A program made the position numbers and the translations under genes. A model generated the notes under the pieces. That model had not been told where the DNA came from. It saw only the letters and a program-made list of their open reading frames with translations, and made no database searches. This document shows, piece by piece, positions 42,973 through 51,160 of a stretch of DNA of 64,000 bases. Source of the DNA: Mesorhizobium wenxiniae (lineage in GTDB: Bacteria > Pseudomonadota > Alphaproteobacteria > Rhizobiales > Rhizobiaceae); contig NZ_NPKH01000025.1 in the NCBI RefSeq assembly GCF_002284535.1, positions 121,781 to 185,780 of the forward strand, in the 5' to 3' direction. Within the stretch, counting starts at the first letter, position 1; every line of letters begins with the position of its first letter.

Positions 42973-43335
42973 CTCTCTCTCCCTGAATTTCCCTGGTCGA
43001 GGCTGTTTTGGTTCTGATGCTCTGGCTGTCGGTCAAATCTGCACTATTTTGTCCAGCCTGGTCCAGCCAGAAACAGGTGGAACGGCCGTTCCGGCACCCT
43101 CCGTCGTCGTACACTGCGGTGTCCAGCCTAATTTGGTCCTACCAGAATGATCGGATTGAACCGCTTCTTGTAACTGGTCCAGCGGACGAAATTTTCAAAG
43201 CCACATGAGGATGCGCCAAATCCGTCTCTGGCGAAACCCTCGGCAAGGCTCATAATCACCCTTGCAAGGAGGCTGTCTGGCGTCCGAGGGTGATGGCCCA
43301 CCCGGCCGGGTGGCTGAGAGGGACGGAGTTCAATC
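42973..43335. promoter_or_regulatory. Divergent promoter region with FadR-type operator and 16-bp palindrome
   Basis: The 363-bp gap holds the perfect operator TGGTCCTACCA at 43134-43144 and a near-match CTGGTCCAGCCAG at 43058-43070. A 16-bp perfect palindrome CCACCCGGCCGGGTGG lies at 43298-43313, 23 bp before the peptide-binding-protein start, where it could shape the mRNA leader. No gene is seen here. Confidence 0.58.
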
Positions 43336-44946
43336 ATGTCAGATTTCACGATTTCCAGACGCACCGTGCTTACCGGTTCGGTATTGCTTCTGACCTCGAC
43401 GGCGCTGCCGACCATCGGTCTGGCACAGACGCCGAAGAAAGGCGGACGGCTGGTCGTCGCCGCCGATTCGGAGCCGCGCAACCTCAACCCGGCGATCGTG
43501 GCTTCCAACGGCGTGTTCTTCATTTCGAGCAAGATCGTGGAAACGCTGGCTGAGGCGTCCTTCGAGGGCAAGGACGGGCTCGACCCGCGCCTGGCGATAG
43601 GTTGGGAGGGCGCCGCCGATGGCCTGTCGGTGACGTTCAAATTGCGCGAGGGCGTCAAATGGCATGACGGCAAACCCTTCACCTCCGCCGACGTCGCGTT
43701 CTCGGCGCTGCAGATCTGGAAGCCGCTGCAGAATCTCGGCCGCACCGTGTTCAAGGATCTGGAGGCGGTCGACACGCCGGACGAACTGACGGCTGTGTTC
43801 AAATTCGCCAAGCCGACACCGTTCCAGCTGATCCGCAATGCCTTGCCGGCGCTGAGCAGCGTGGTGCCCAAGCACATCTACGAGACCGGAAAGATCGAAG
43901 AGAACCCGGCCAACAACGCGCCCGTCGGTACCGGCCCGTTCAAATTCGCCGAACACAAGTCAGGCGAATATTACCGGCTGGAGAAGAATGCCGATTATTG
44001 GGGCAAGGACCAGCCTTACCTTGACGAGATCATCTATCAGGTGCTGCCCGACCGCACCTCGGCCGCAAGCGCGCTCGAGGCGGAGGAGATCCAGCTCGCC
44101 GCCTTTTCCGCGGTGCCGCTGGCCGATCTCGACCGCATCTCCAAGGTGCCTGGTCTCAAGGTGATTACCAAGGGTTATGAGGGGCTGACCTATCAGCTTG
44201 TCGTCGAGATCAACCATCGCCGCAAGGAACTGGCCGACCTGAAGGTGCGCCAGGCGATCGCCCACGCCATCGACAAGGATTTCGTCGTCAAGACAGTGTT
44301 CCTCGGCTACGCCGCCACAGCCACCGGCCCGGTGCCGAAGAACGATCCGCAATTCTATACGGCCGATGTGCCGACCTATGACTTCGATGTGGCCAAGGCC
44401 AACGCCCTGCTCGACGAAGCCGGTTACAGCAAAGGCGACGACGGCAAGCGCTTTTCGCTGAAGCTACTGCCGGCACCCTATTTCAACGAGACCAAGCAGT
44501 TCGGCGACTATTTGCGCCAGGCGCTCGCCGCCATCGGCATTGACGCGCAGCTGGTCAACAACGACTCGGCCGCGCATATCAAGGCTGTCTACACCGACCA
44601 CGCTTTCGACCTCGCGGTCGGGCCGCCGGTGTTCCGCGGCGACCCTGCGATCTCGACCACCATCCTCGTGCAGAGCGGCATTCCCGACGGGGTGCCGTTC
44701 TCCAACCAGGGCGGCTACAAGAACGACGAACTCGACGCCCTGATCGCCAAGGCATCCGAGACGCTCGACCCCGCCGCGCGGACGGAACTTTACAAGGAGT
44801 TTCAGAAAAAGGTCGCAGCCGACCTGCCGCTGATCAACGTCGCCGAATGGAACTTCATCAGCGTTATCAGAGATACGGTGGGGAATGTCGCCAACAACCC
44901 GCGCTGGGCGGTGTCGAACTGGGCGGACACCTATTTGGCGGGCTAG
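43336..44946 (+). CDS. Peptide-type ABC transporter substrate-binding protein (family 5)
   Basis: 536 aa. The N-terminus SRRTVLTGSVLLLTSTALP with the twin arginines suggests Tat export, cleavage near GLAQT. Family 5 features are GGRLVVAADSEPRNLNPAIV, LAIGWEGAADGLSVTFKLREGVKWHDGKPFTSADVAF and TGPFKFAEHKSGEYY. It feeds the permease pair at 45106 and 46089. Ligand could be a dipeptide, glutathione-like compound or opine; the M24 peptidase and gamma-glutamyltransferase neighbours favour a peptide. Confidence 0.9.
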   Translation: MSDFTISRRTVLTGSVLLLTSTALPTIGLAQTPKKGGRLVVAADSEPRNLNPAIVASNGVFFISSKIVETLAEASFEGKDGLDPRLAIGWEGAADGLSVTFKLREGVKWHDGKPFTSADVAFSALQIWKPLQNLGRTVFKDLEAVDTPDELTAVFKFAKPTPFQLIRNALPALSSVVPKHIYETGKIEENPANNAPVGTGPFKFAEHKSGEYYRLEKNADYWGKDQPYLDEIIYQVLPDRTSAASALEAEEIQLAAFSAVPLADLDRISKVPGLKVITKGYEGLTYQLVVEINHRRKELADLKVRQAIAHAIDKDFVVKTVFLGYAATATGPVPKNDPQFYTADVPTYDFDVAKANALLDEAGYSKGDDGKRFSLKLLPAPYFNETKQFGDYLRQALAAIGIDAQLVNNDSAAHIKAVYTDHAFDLAVGPPVFRGDPAISTTILVQSGIPDGVPFSNQGGYKNDELDALIAKASETLDPAARTELYKEFQKKVAADLPLINVAEWNFISVIRDTVGNVANNPRWAVSNWADTYLAG

Positions 44947-45009
44947 CGTTTTCTCCAGGCTTGCACATCGCGTAATCGGGTGCTCAGCTTCGGCGATGAG
45001 AGTTCCTTC

Positions 45010-45055
45010 GCGCCCCCCTCTGTCCTGCCGGACATCTCCCCCACGAGGGGGGCGC
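45010..45055. repeat. Short palindromic element between SBP and permease genes
   Basis: GCGCCCCCCTC at 45010-45020 is inverted as GAGGGGGGCGC at 45045-45055, with 24 bp between. The C6-TC core is the same as the repeat inserted in the ATPase gene at 47160. The element probably acts as an mRNA hairpin after the binding-protein gene. Confidence 0.6.
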
Positions 45056-45105
45056 CGTAGAACGCGACGCCACTGGCTGGGGTCCCTCCCCAGCGCGATT
45101 GCCGC

Positions 45106-46092
45106 ATGACCCGCAGCCTCACCCTCCTTCGCCGTCGCCTCGTCGGCAGCGTCTTCGTACTGCTGATTGTCGTCATCGGCACTTTCCTTTTGCTGGAAGC
45201 CGCCCCCGGCGACGCGGTCGACGCCTATATCGCCTCGACCGGCGGCGATGCCGGCATGATCGAACTGCTGCGCCATCGTTGGGGCCTTGACCAGTCGGCG
45301 CTGACGCGGCTGGCCAACTATCTCTGGGCGCTGCTGCATCTCGACCTCGGCCAATCGGTGAGCTTTTCGCGGCCGATCCGCGACGTCATCCTCGAACGCC
45401 TGCCCAACACGCTGCTTTTGATGGGCAGCGCCACCGCGCTCTCCTTCGGGCTCGGCTCGGCACTCGGCATCTATGCCGGCGCCAGGCCCGGCAGCTTTCG
45501 CGACCGTTTCCTGTCGATCGGTTCGCTGGCGCTCTATGCCGTTCCCGGCTTCTGGCTCGGGCTGGTGCTGATCATCGTCTTTGCCGTCGACCTGCGCTGG
45601 TTCCCGATCGGCGGCATCGAGAGCCTCGCGTCGGCCAAGACCGGCCTCGACCGCGCGGTTGATATCGCCAGCCATCTCGTCCTGCCGGTGTCCGCACTCG
45701 GCTTCATCTATCTCGCGCTCTACCTGCGCATGATGCGCGCCGGCATGGCCGAGGTCTGGCGACAGGATTTTGTCCTCGCCGCTCGCGCTAAAGGGCTGTC
45801 CCGCCGCCGCATCGTGCTCGCCCACGTTGCCCGCAACGCGCTGTTGCCGCTGGTCACCATGCTCGGCCTGCAATCGGCGCAGATGCTCGGCGGCAGCGTC
45901 GTCATCGAAAGCGTCTTTTCCGTGCCCGGCCTTGGCCGGCTGGCGCAGGAAGCAGTGGCGGCGCGAGACACGCCGCTGTTGCTCGGCATCATTCTCACCA
46001 GCGCCGTTCTGGTTGTCGTGATCAACCTTCTCGTCGACATCGCCTACGTCTTCCTCGATCCGCGCGTCGGCGCCAACGAGGCGAGCGCGTGA
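45106..46092 (+). CDS. Peptide-type ABC transporter permease (DppB type)
   Basis: 328 aa with six helices. Opens RRRLVGSVFVLLIVVIGTFLLLEAAPGDAVDAY, typical of DppB. The EAA loop is AAGLSRRRIVLAHVARNALLP in form (ARAKGLSRRRIVLAHVARN). The ending GGSVVIESVFSVPGLG is also characteristic. Overlaps the next permease by 4 bp. Confidence 0.92.
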   Translation: MTRSLTLLRRRLVGSVFVLLIVVIGTFLLLEAAPGDAVDAYIASTGGDAGMIELLRHRWGLDQSALTRLANYLWALLHLDLGQSVSFSRPIRDVILERLPNTLLLMGSATALSFGLGSALGIYAGARPGSFRDRFLSIGSLALYAVPGFWLGLVLIIVFAVDLRWFPIGGIESLASAKTGLDRAVDIASHLVLPVSALGFIYLALYLRMMRAGMAEVWRQDFVLAARAKGLSRRRIVLAHVARNALLPLVTMLGLQSAQMLGGSVVIESVFSVPGLGRLAQEAVAARDTPLLLGIILTSAVLVVVINLLVDIAYVFLDPRVGANEASA

Positions 46093-46919
46093 ACCCGCTT
46101 CGCCGCTTTCTTCGGGCGCCGGAAGCGATCGCCGGCGCGATCATCCTGGTGGCGCTGTTTGCCATCGCGCTGTCGGCGTCGCTGTTCTTCCCCGGCGATC
46201 CGCAGGCCATTGCCGGGCCGGCATTGCTGCCGCCCTTTCAGGACTGGTCGCTGCCGCTCGGCACCGACCGGCTCGGCCGTGACGTGCTGGCCGAACTTTT
46301 CCACGGCGCCCGCACCTCGCTGGTAGTCGGGCTGGCGGCGGCAGCCGCAGCCATTGCCGTCGGCGCGATAGTCGGCACGCTGGCCGGCTTTACCGGCGGC
46401 CTCGTCGACGAAGTCCTTATGCGCATCACTGACGCCTTCCAGACCGTGCCGAGCTTCCTGCTGGCGCTGGCTTTCGTCAGCGTCGTCGGGCCATCACTCG
46501 GCGTCGTCGTCGCGGCGATAGCGCTCGGCGCATGGACCGGTCCGGCGCGCGTAGCGCGAGCCGAAGTGCTGTCGATCCGCGAGCGCGATTTTGTCGCCGG
46601 CGCCCGCGTCATCGGCATGCATCCGCTGGAGATCGCCTTTCGCGAAGTGCTGCCCAACGCATTGCCGCCGGTGCTGGCATTGTCGTCGGTGATCGTCGCC
46701 GCGGCGATCCTTACTGAAGCGGCATTGTCCTTCCTCGGTCTCGGCGACCCGAACCGCATGACCTGGGGTGGCATGATCGCCGAAGGTCGCGCCGTGCTGC
46801 GCGCCGCGCCCTTCCTGTCGATCATTCCGGGCGTAGCGCTCGTGCTGACCGTGCTCGGCGTCTATCTCGCCGGCGAAGGCGTCGTCGAAACGACAGCGGT
46901 GAGGAGGAGCCTGTCGTGA
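46089..46919 (+). CDS. Peptide-type ABC transporter permease (DppC type)
   Basis: 276 aa. Contains PLGTDRLGRDVLAELFHGARTSL, the DppC signature, and the EAA loop GARVIGMHPLEIAFREVLPNALP, ending SFLGLGDPNRMTWGGM. Start is GTG at 46089, overlapping the DppB-type stop. The stop overlaps the ATPase start by 4 bp. Confidence 0.92.
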   Translation: MNPLRRFLRAPEAIAGAIILVALFAIALSASLFFPGDPQAIAGPALLPPFQDWSLPLGTDRLGRDVLAELFHGARTSLVVGLAAAAAAIAVGAIVGTLAGFTGGLVDEVLMRITDAFQTVPSFLLALAFVSVVGPSLGVVVAAIALGAWTGPARVARAEVLSIRERDFVAGARVIGMHPLEIAFREVLPNALPPVLALSSVIVAAAILTEAALSFLGLGDPNRMTWGGMIAEGRAVLRAAPFLSIIPGVALVLTVLGVYLAGEGVVETTAVRRSLS

Positions 46920-47797
46920 CGGCACTGCTTTCGATCCGCGATTTGACGGTGAGCTATCGCCGCGATGGCGCCGAGGTGGCGGCGCTGAAACATGTCAACC
47001 TCGATGTCGCCGCCGGCGAGCGCCTCGCCATCATCGGCGAGAGCGGCTCGGGCAAGAGCACGCTGGCGCTGGCCACCGCCGGGCTGCTGCCGGCTTCCTC
47101 CAGGATTGACGGCTGCCTTGACTGGTTTTTGCCATCGTCGCCATCCGTTGGTGCCAAGGCACCCCCCTCTGAGGGGGGTGTGAAGGAACGCCAGCCATCC
47201 GAATTCATTACCCGGTCCACCCACACCCCCCTCGGCGGCCGCGACATTGGCTTCGTCTTCCAGGACCCCTCGGCCAGCCTCGATCCGGTGATGTCGGTCG
47301 GCGAGCAGATCGCGGAAGTTGCGCACACGCATCTCCGCCTTACTTGGCCGCAATCCTATGCTTGGGCAAAAACCCTGCTCGAACGCGTCCGCCTGTCCGA
47401 TCCCGATGCCGCCTTGCGCGCCTATCCGCACCAGCTTTCCGGCGGCCAGAAGCAGCGCGTAGCGATCGCCGCCGCGATCGCGGCAGGTCCGAAACTGCTG
47501 ATCGCCGATGAGGCGACCAGCGCGTTGGACACCATCGTGCAGGCCGAGATCGTCGCGCTGATCCGACAATTGGTGGCCGAGGACGGGATGACGCTGCTGT
47601 TCGTCAGCCACGACATCGCGCTGGCCACCGAGCTGGCCGAGCGCATCGCCGTGTTCCGGCACGGCGAGCTGGTCGAGCTCGGTCCGACGGCGCAGATCAT
47701 TGCTGGCCCGCGCCACGCCTACACAAGAGCGCTGCTCGACGCTCATCTCGGCCTCGACGCCGAACCAATGCCGCAGCCGGCAGGAGCATCGAGGTGA
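46916..47797 (+). CDS. Peptide-type ABC transporter ATP-binding protein (DppD type) with in-frame repeat insert
   Basis: 293 aa, GTG start at 46916. Walker A GESGSGKST at 41-49, Q-loop VFQDPSASLD near 115-124, signature LSGGQKQRVAIAAAI and Walker B LLIADEATSALD. Between Walker A and the Q-loop, residues about 67-107 (GCLDWFLPSSPSVGAKAPP...) are unlike any ABC ATPase and are encoded by a palindromic repeat (see 47160-47233). The reading frame is preserved. The extra 40 residues fall in the variable beta subdomain, so activity may survive. The stop overlaps the next gene by 4 bp. Confidence 0.88.
   Translation: MTALLSIRDLTVSYRRDGAEVAALKHVNLDVAAGERLAIIGESGSGKSTLALATAGLLPASSRIDGCLDWFLPSSPSVGAKAPPSEGGVKERQPSEFITRSTHTPLGGRDIGFVFQDPSASLDPVMSVGEQIAEVAHTHLRLTWPQSYAWAKTLLERVRLSDPDAALRAYPHQLSGGQKQRVAIAAAIAAGPKLLIADEATSALDTIVQAEIVALIRQLVAEDGMTLLFVSHDIALATELAERIAVFRHGELVELGPTAQIIAGPRHAYTRALLDAHLGLDAEPMPQPAGASR
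47160..47233. repeat. Palindromic repeat inserted in frame within the DppD-type gene
   Basis: CACCCCCCTC at 47160-47169, one base, then its inverse GAGGGGGGTG at 47171-47180, and a third copy CACCCCCCTC at 47224-47233. The same C6-TC core is found in the intergenic element at 45010. The element is translated as part of the ATPase without a stop codon. Confidence 0.7.
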
Positions 47798-48597
47798 GCC
47801 GTCCATTGCTGGCTGTTTCCGGCCTGACCAAACGATATCGTCGCGGCGGCAAGTCAATCGCCGCCGTCGATGATGTTTCCTTCGACATCGAGCCCGGCGA
47901 GACGCTGGCACTGGCCGGGCCTTCCGGCAGCGGCAAGTCGACCATCGCGCGGCTGCTGCTGCGGCTGATCGAATCGGACGCCGGCCGCATCGAGTTCGAA
48001 GGCGGCGATTTCCTGTCCCTGAGCGGCGCTGCCTTGCGCGCCCGGCGTGCTCGTCTGCAAATGGTATTTCAGGACCCGCTCGCCGCCTTCAACCCACGCG
48101 CCACCGTCGCGCGCGTGCTCGACGATCCGCTGCGGATCCATGGCATCGCAACCCGATCAGAACGCCCGCGCCGCATCGCCGCTCTGCTGGATCGCGTCGG
48201 CCTGAGCGCTGATCTCGCCGGCCGCGCCATCCACGAGATCTCGGGCGGCCAGCGCCAGCGCATCGCGATTGCTCGCGCCATCGCGACAAAGCCGTCGCTG
48301 ATCGTGCTCGACGAAGCGGTGTCCGCGCTCGACGTATCGGTGCGCCGACAGATCCTGCAATTGCTGCTCGATCTGCAGCGCGAGGAACGGATCGCCTATC
48401 TGTTCATTTCGCATGATCTCGGCGTTATCAGCGCCATCGCCCATCGTGTCGTCATCCTCGACGCCGGCCGCGTCGCCGAGAGCGGCAACGCCCGTGCGGT
48501 CATCGGTGCCCCGCAATCGACGATCGGCAAGGCGCTGGTGACGGCAGCGCCAAAACTGAACAGGACCAGCACGCAAGGCGCGGCCGATCGTCAGTAA
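47794..48597 (+). CDS. Peptide-type ABC transporter ATP-binding protein (DppF type)
   Basis: 267 aa, GTG start at 47794 overlapping the previous stop. Walker A GPSGSGKST, Q-loop MVFQDPLAAFNPR, signature ISGGQRQRIAIARAI, Walker B LIVLDEAVSALDVS and switch His in FISHDLGV. Forms the ATPase pair with the DppD-type protein. Convergent with the gamma-glutamyltransferase gene; the two ends overlap by 7 bp. Confidence 0.92.
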   Translation: MSRPLLAVSGLTKRYRRGGKSIAAVDDVSFDIEPGETLALAGPSGSGKSTIARLLLRLIESDAGRIEFEGGDFLSLSGAALRARRARLQMVFQDPLAAFNPRATVARVLDDPLRIHGIATRSERPRRIAALLDRVGLSADLAGRAIHEISGGQRQRIAIARAIATKPSLIVLDEAVSALDVSVRRQILQLLLDLQREERIAYLFISHDLGVISAIAHRVVILDAGRVAESGNARAVIGAPQSTIGKALVTAAPKLNRTSTQGAADRQ

Positions 48598-50178
48598 CCC
48601 AGCGCGCAACCATCCTTGCGTGGATCGGACGCGCCGGTAAGCGTGCCCTTGTCCCAGTCGATCAGCACCAGTTGGCCGCCGCCATGCGGCTCGCTTGGGA
48701 TGGACACGTCGTGGCCTCGCTCGCGCAGGCCGGCGATCGCCTCGGCCGGAACGCCACGCTCCGCCTCCACTGCGTCCTGGCGGTAAAACACCCTCGGCGC
48801 ATCAAGCGCCTCCTGCGGGTCCATGCCGAAATCGATAATATTGGTGAGCAGGTGGACATGGCCGAACGGCTGGTAGCCGCCGCCCATCACGCCGAACGGC
48901 ATGATCGCCCGGCCCTTGGCTGTCACCATGCCCGGCATGATGGTGTGCATGGGGCGTTTTCCCGGTGCGATGCGGTTTGGGTGGTCCGCCGCCAGGCGGA
49001 AGCTGCTGCCGCGGTTCTGCAGGACGACGCCGGTGCTCGGGCCGACCACCCCGCTGCCGAACGAACCAAAGGTCGAGTTGATGAAGCTGACCGCATTACG
49101 ATCGCGGTCGACCACGGAGATGTAAACGGTATCGCTCGGCTGAAGCTCAAGCCGAGGCAGATGCGTCATCGCACGCGCCGGATCGATCTCGGCGCGGAGC
49201 CGGTCCGCATGGGATCTGGACAACAACTGCTCAACCGGAACATGGACGTGGTTCTGGTCGCCGATGAAATTGTCGCGGTCCTGATACGCAAGCCGCCCAG
49301 CCTCGATCTCGAGGTGAAAGCGCTCGGCGCCGTTCGGTTCCAGCGCGCCGAGCGAGAAGCCTGACAGCACATTCAGCATGATCAGTGCCGTCAGGCCCTG
49401 GTTGTTCGGCGGCATCTGATGGATGTCGTAGCCTCGGTAGGACGTACCGACGGGCCTGACATACTCACCCTTCGTGGCCGCAAAATCCTCGAGCGCATGC
49501 AGCCCGCCAAGCGCGCGCAGACGCGAGACACATGTCGTCCGCAACCTCGCCTTCGTAAAAGCCGGCGCGGCCACGGCGCGAGACGATGCGCAAGGTGTCG
49601 GCCAGTTGCGGCTGCCGGTGCAACTCGCCTGCCTGCGGCGCCCTTCCATCCGGCAGAAATATCCGCGCGGCATGTTCGTCAGCGGCAAGCAAGGCAGCAC
49701 TTTCAGCCCAGTCGAAGGCGACGCGGTCTTGGACGACGTAGCCCTGTTCGGCGCAGCGTATGGCAGGTGCGAGCGCGGCGTCGACGCCCTTTCTGCCGTG
49801 CTTCTCGAGCAGCCGGCACCAGGCGTCAACGGCGCCCGGCACGGTGACCGCGTGCGGACCGGACTCAGGCAGTTCTACATGCCCCCTGTCCAGATACCAT
49901 TCAGCCGTCGCTGACGCAGGTGCGCGGCCGGAGCCGTTGAAGGCCAGAACCTCGCCTTGGCCGTTGGGACAATAGAGGACAAAACAGTCGCCGCCGATAC
50001 CGGTCGATTGCGGCTCGACGACCGCCTGCACCGCCGCCGCGCACACGGCTGCATCCATCGCGTTACCGCCGGACCGCAGCATCTCGAGCGCCGCCAGTGT
50101 CGCCAGAGGGTGCGATGTCGCGGCCATCGCTTCCGTCGCACGAACCGGCGACCGACCGGGGAGTTGAAAATCACGCAT
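48591..50178 (-). pseudogene. Gamma-glutamyltransferase gene with a single frameshift
   Basis: The first frame from the ATG at 50178 gives the large-subunit start (ATSHPLATLAALEMLRSGGNAMDAA ... QSTGIGGDCFVLYC ... VPGAVDAWCRLLEKHG) and runs to ADDMC near 49530. The rest (VSRLRALGGLHALEDFAATKGEY ... to 48591) is in the next frame. One extra base around 49530 explains this; joined, the protein is about 528 aa, the normal GGT length. The autoprocessing Thr is present in SDTVYISVVDRDRNA, with GGGYQPFGHVHLL downstream. Either a recent pseudogene or a sequence error. The enzyme would cleave gamma-glutamyl peptides. Confidence 0.78.
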
Positions 50179-50305
50179 GCAGGACCAATAGCCTCCGACC
50201 AACCAGATGTGAACTGGCACCGGCAGCCAAAGGGCTGCGCCACCGAGCACCACGACCGACAGTATCATTGCCGTGGCAGCGCCCAACCCTGGAAACCTGC
50301 CGGCC

Positions 50306-51160
50306 TCAATCAGCGAATTTAAAAACATCCGTGGTGTAATCGGGGTAGGCATCCAGACTGTCGAAAAGCTCGGCCAGGTCAGGGATGTCAGCCAATATTC
50401 CAGACAAGACCAGCGCAGTCGCCACGCCGGCGCCAATTCCGCCGGCGACATCATGTTCGACGCTGTCACCGACACAGACCACGCTGCTTCGGTCCGGGTT
50501 GCCCGCCAGCGCCAGCGCGGCGTCGAAGATCGGGGTATAGGGCTTGCCGATACGGGTGACGCTGCCGCCGAGGCTCTCATAGAGATCCGCAAGCTGACCG
50601 GCGCCAAAGCGAGGCCCCACGGCGGTCAGCATGATCTTGTCGGGGTTGGTGCAGAAGCACGGCACCTGCCGCATTGCTGCCGGTGCAAAAAGTCTGCGAT
50701 AGTGATCGATGTCATAGCGATCGCCCTCACTGGCGGCGATCAGCACCAGCTCGGCATCGTCGCCGTCACCGGTCAACGCGAAAGGCAGGCCTTCAATCGC
50801 CGAGCGATCGCCCTCGCGGCTGATCAGTAGGCACTTTGTGTTTGGGCGCAGCGTTCCAGATATCGCCATTTCGTGAAAGGACCGCCACGCGATCTCGCCG
50901 GAGGAGACAAATTGATCCCAGCTTCCTGGTTGGAAGCCGAGCTTCAGCAAGCGGGCTTCGTTGGGCCGCGCGCGCCTGCCCGAGTTTGAGACCAGCACAA
51001 TCGTCCTGCCTGCGCGCTTCAGCGCCGACAATGCCTCCACGGCGCCCGGATAAGGGTTTGTTCCATCGTGCAGCACGCCGAACTGATCGAGCAGGAACAC
51101 CTGATAGCGCTCAACCAACGCTCCGATGCCATCGACATGTTCAACTGTCTTCGTAATCAC
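50306..51160 (-). CDS. HAD-superfamily class IIA sugar-phosphatase-like hydrolase
   Basis: 284 aa. HAD motif I is FLLDQFGVLHDG (Asp25), motif II VLVSNSGRR, and motif III/IV GKPYTPIFDAAL with VVCVGDSVEHDVAGG. This is the NagD-like class IIA layout. The stop lies 4 bases inside the kinase overlap zone: its start ATG at 51160 overlaps the kinase stop, so it is cotranscribed with the kinase and aldolase genes. Probably dephosphorylates a sugar phosphate or removes a dead-end product. Substrate unknown. Confidence 0.84.
   Translation of the reverse strand: MITKTVEHVDGIGALVERYQVFLLDQFGVLHDGTNPYPGAVEALSALKRAGRTIVLVSNSGRRARPNEARLLKLGFQPGSWDQFVSSGEIAWRSFHEMAISGTLRPNTKCLLISREGDRSAIEGLPFALTGDGDDAELVLIAASEGDRYDIDHYRRLFAPAAMRQVPCFCTNPDKIMLTAVGPRFGAGQLADLYESLGGSVTRIGKPYTPIFDAALALAGNPDRSSVVCVGDSVEHDVAGGIGAGVATALVLSGILADIPDLAELFDSLDAYPDYTTDVFKFAD

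Noticed and set aside
43295..43335. TPP riboswitch suggested by GGCTGAGAGG near 43312
   Set aside because: Only the CTGAGA string is present. The other conserved Thi-box parts are absent, the downstream gene is a peptide-binding protein, and the sequence is explained by the CCACCCGGCCGGGTGG hairpin.
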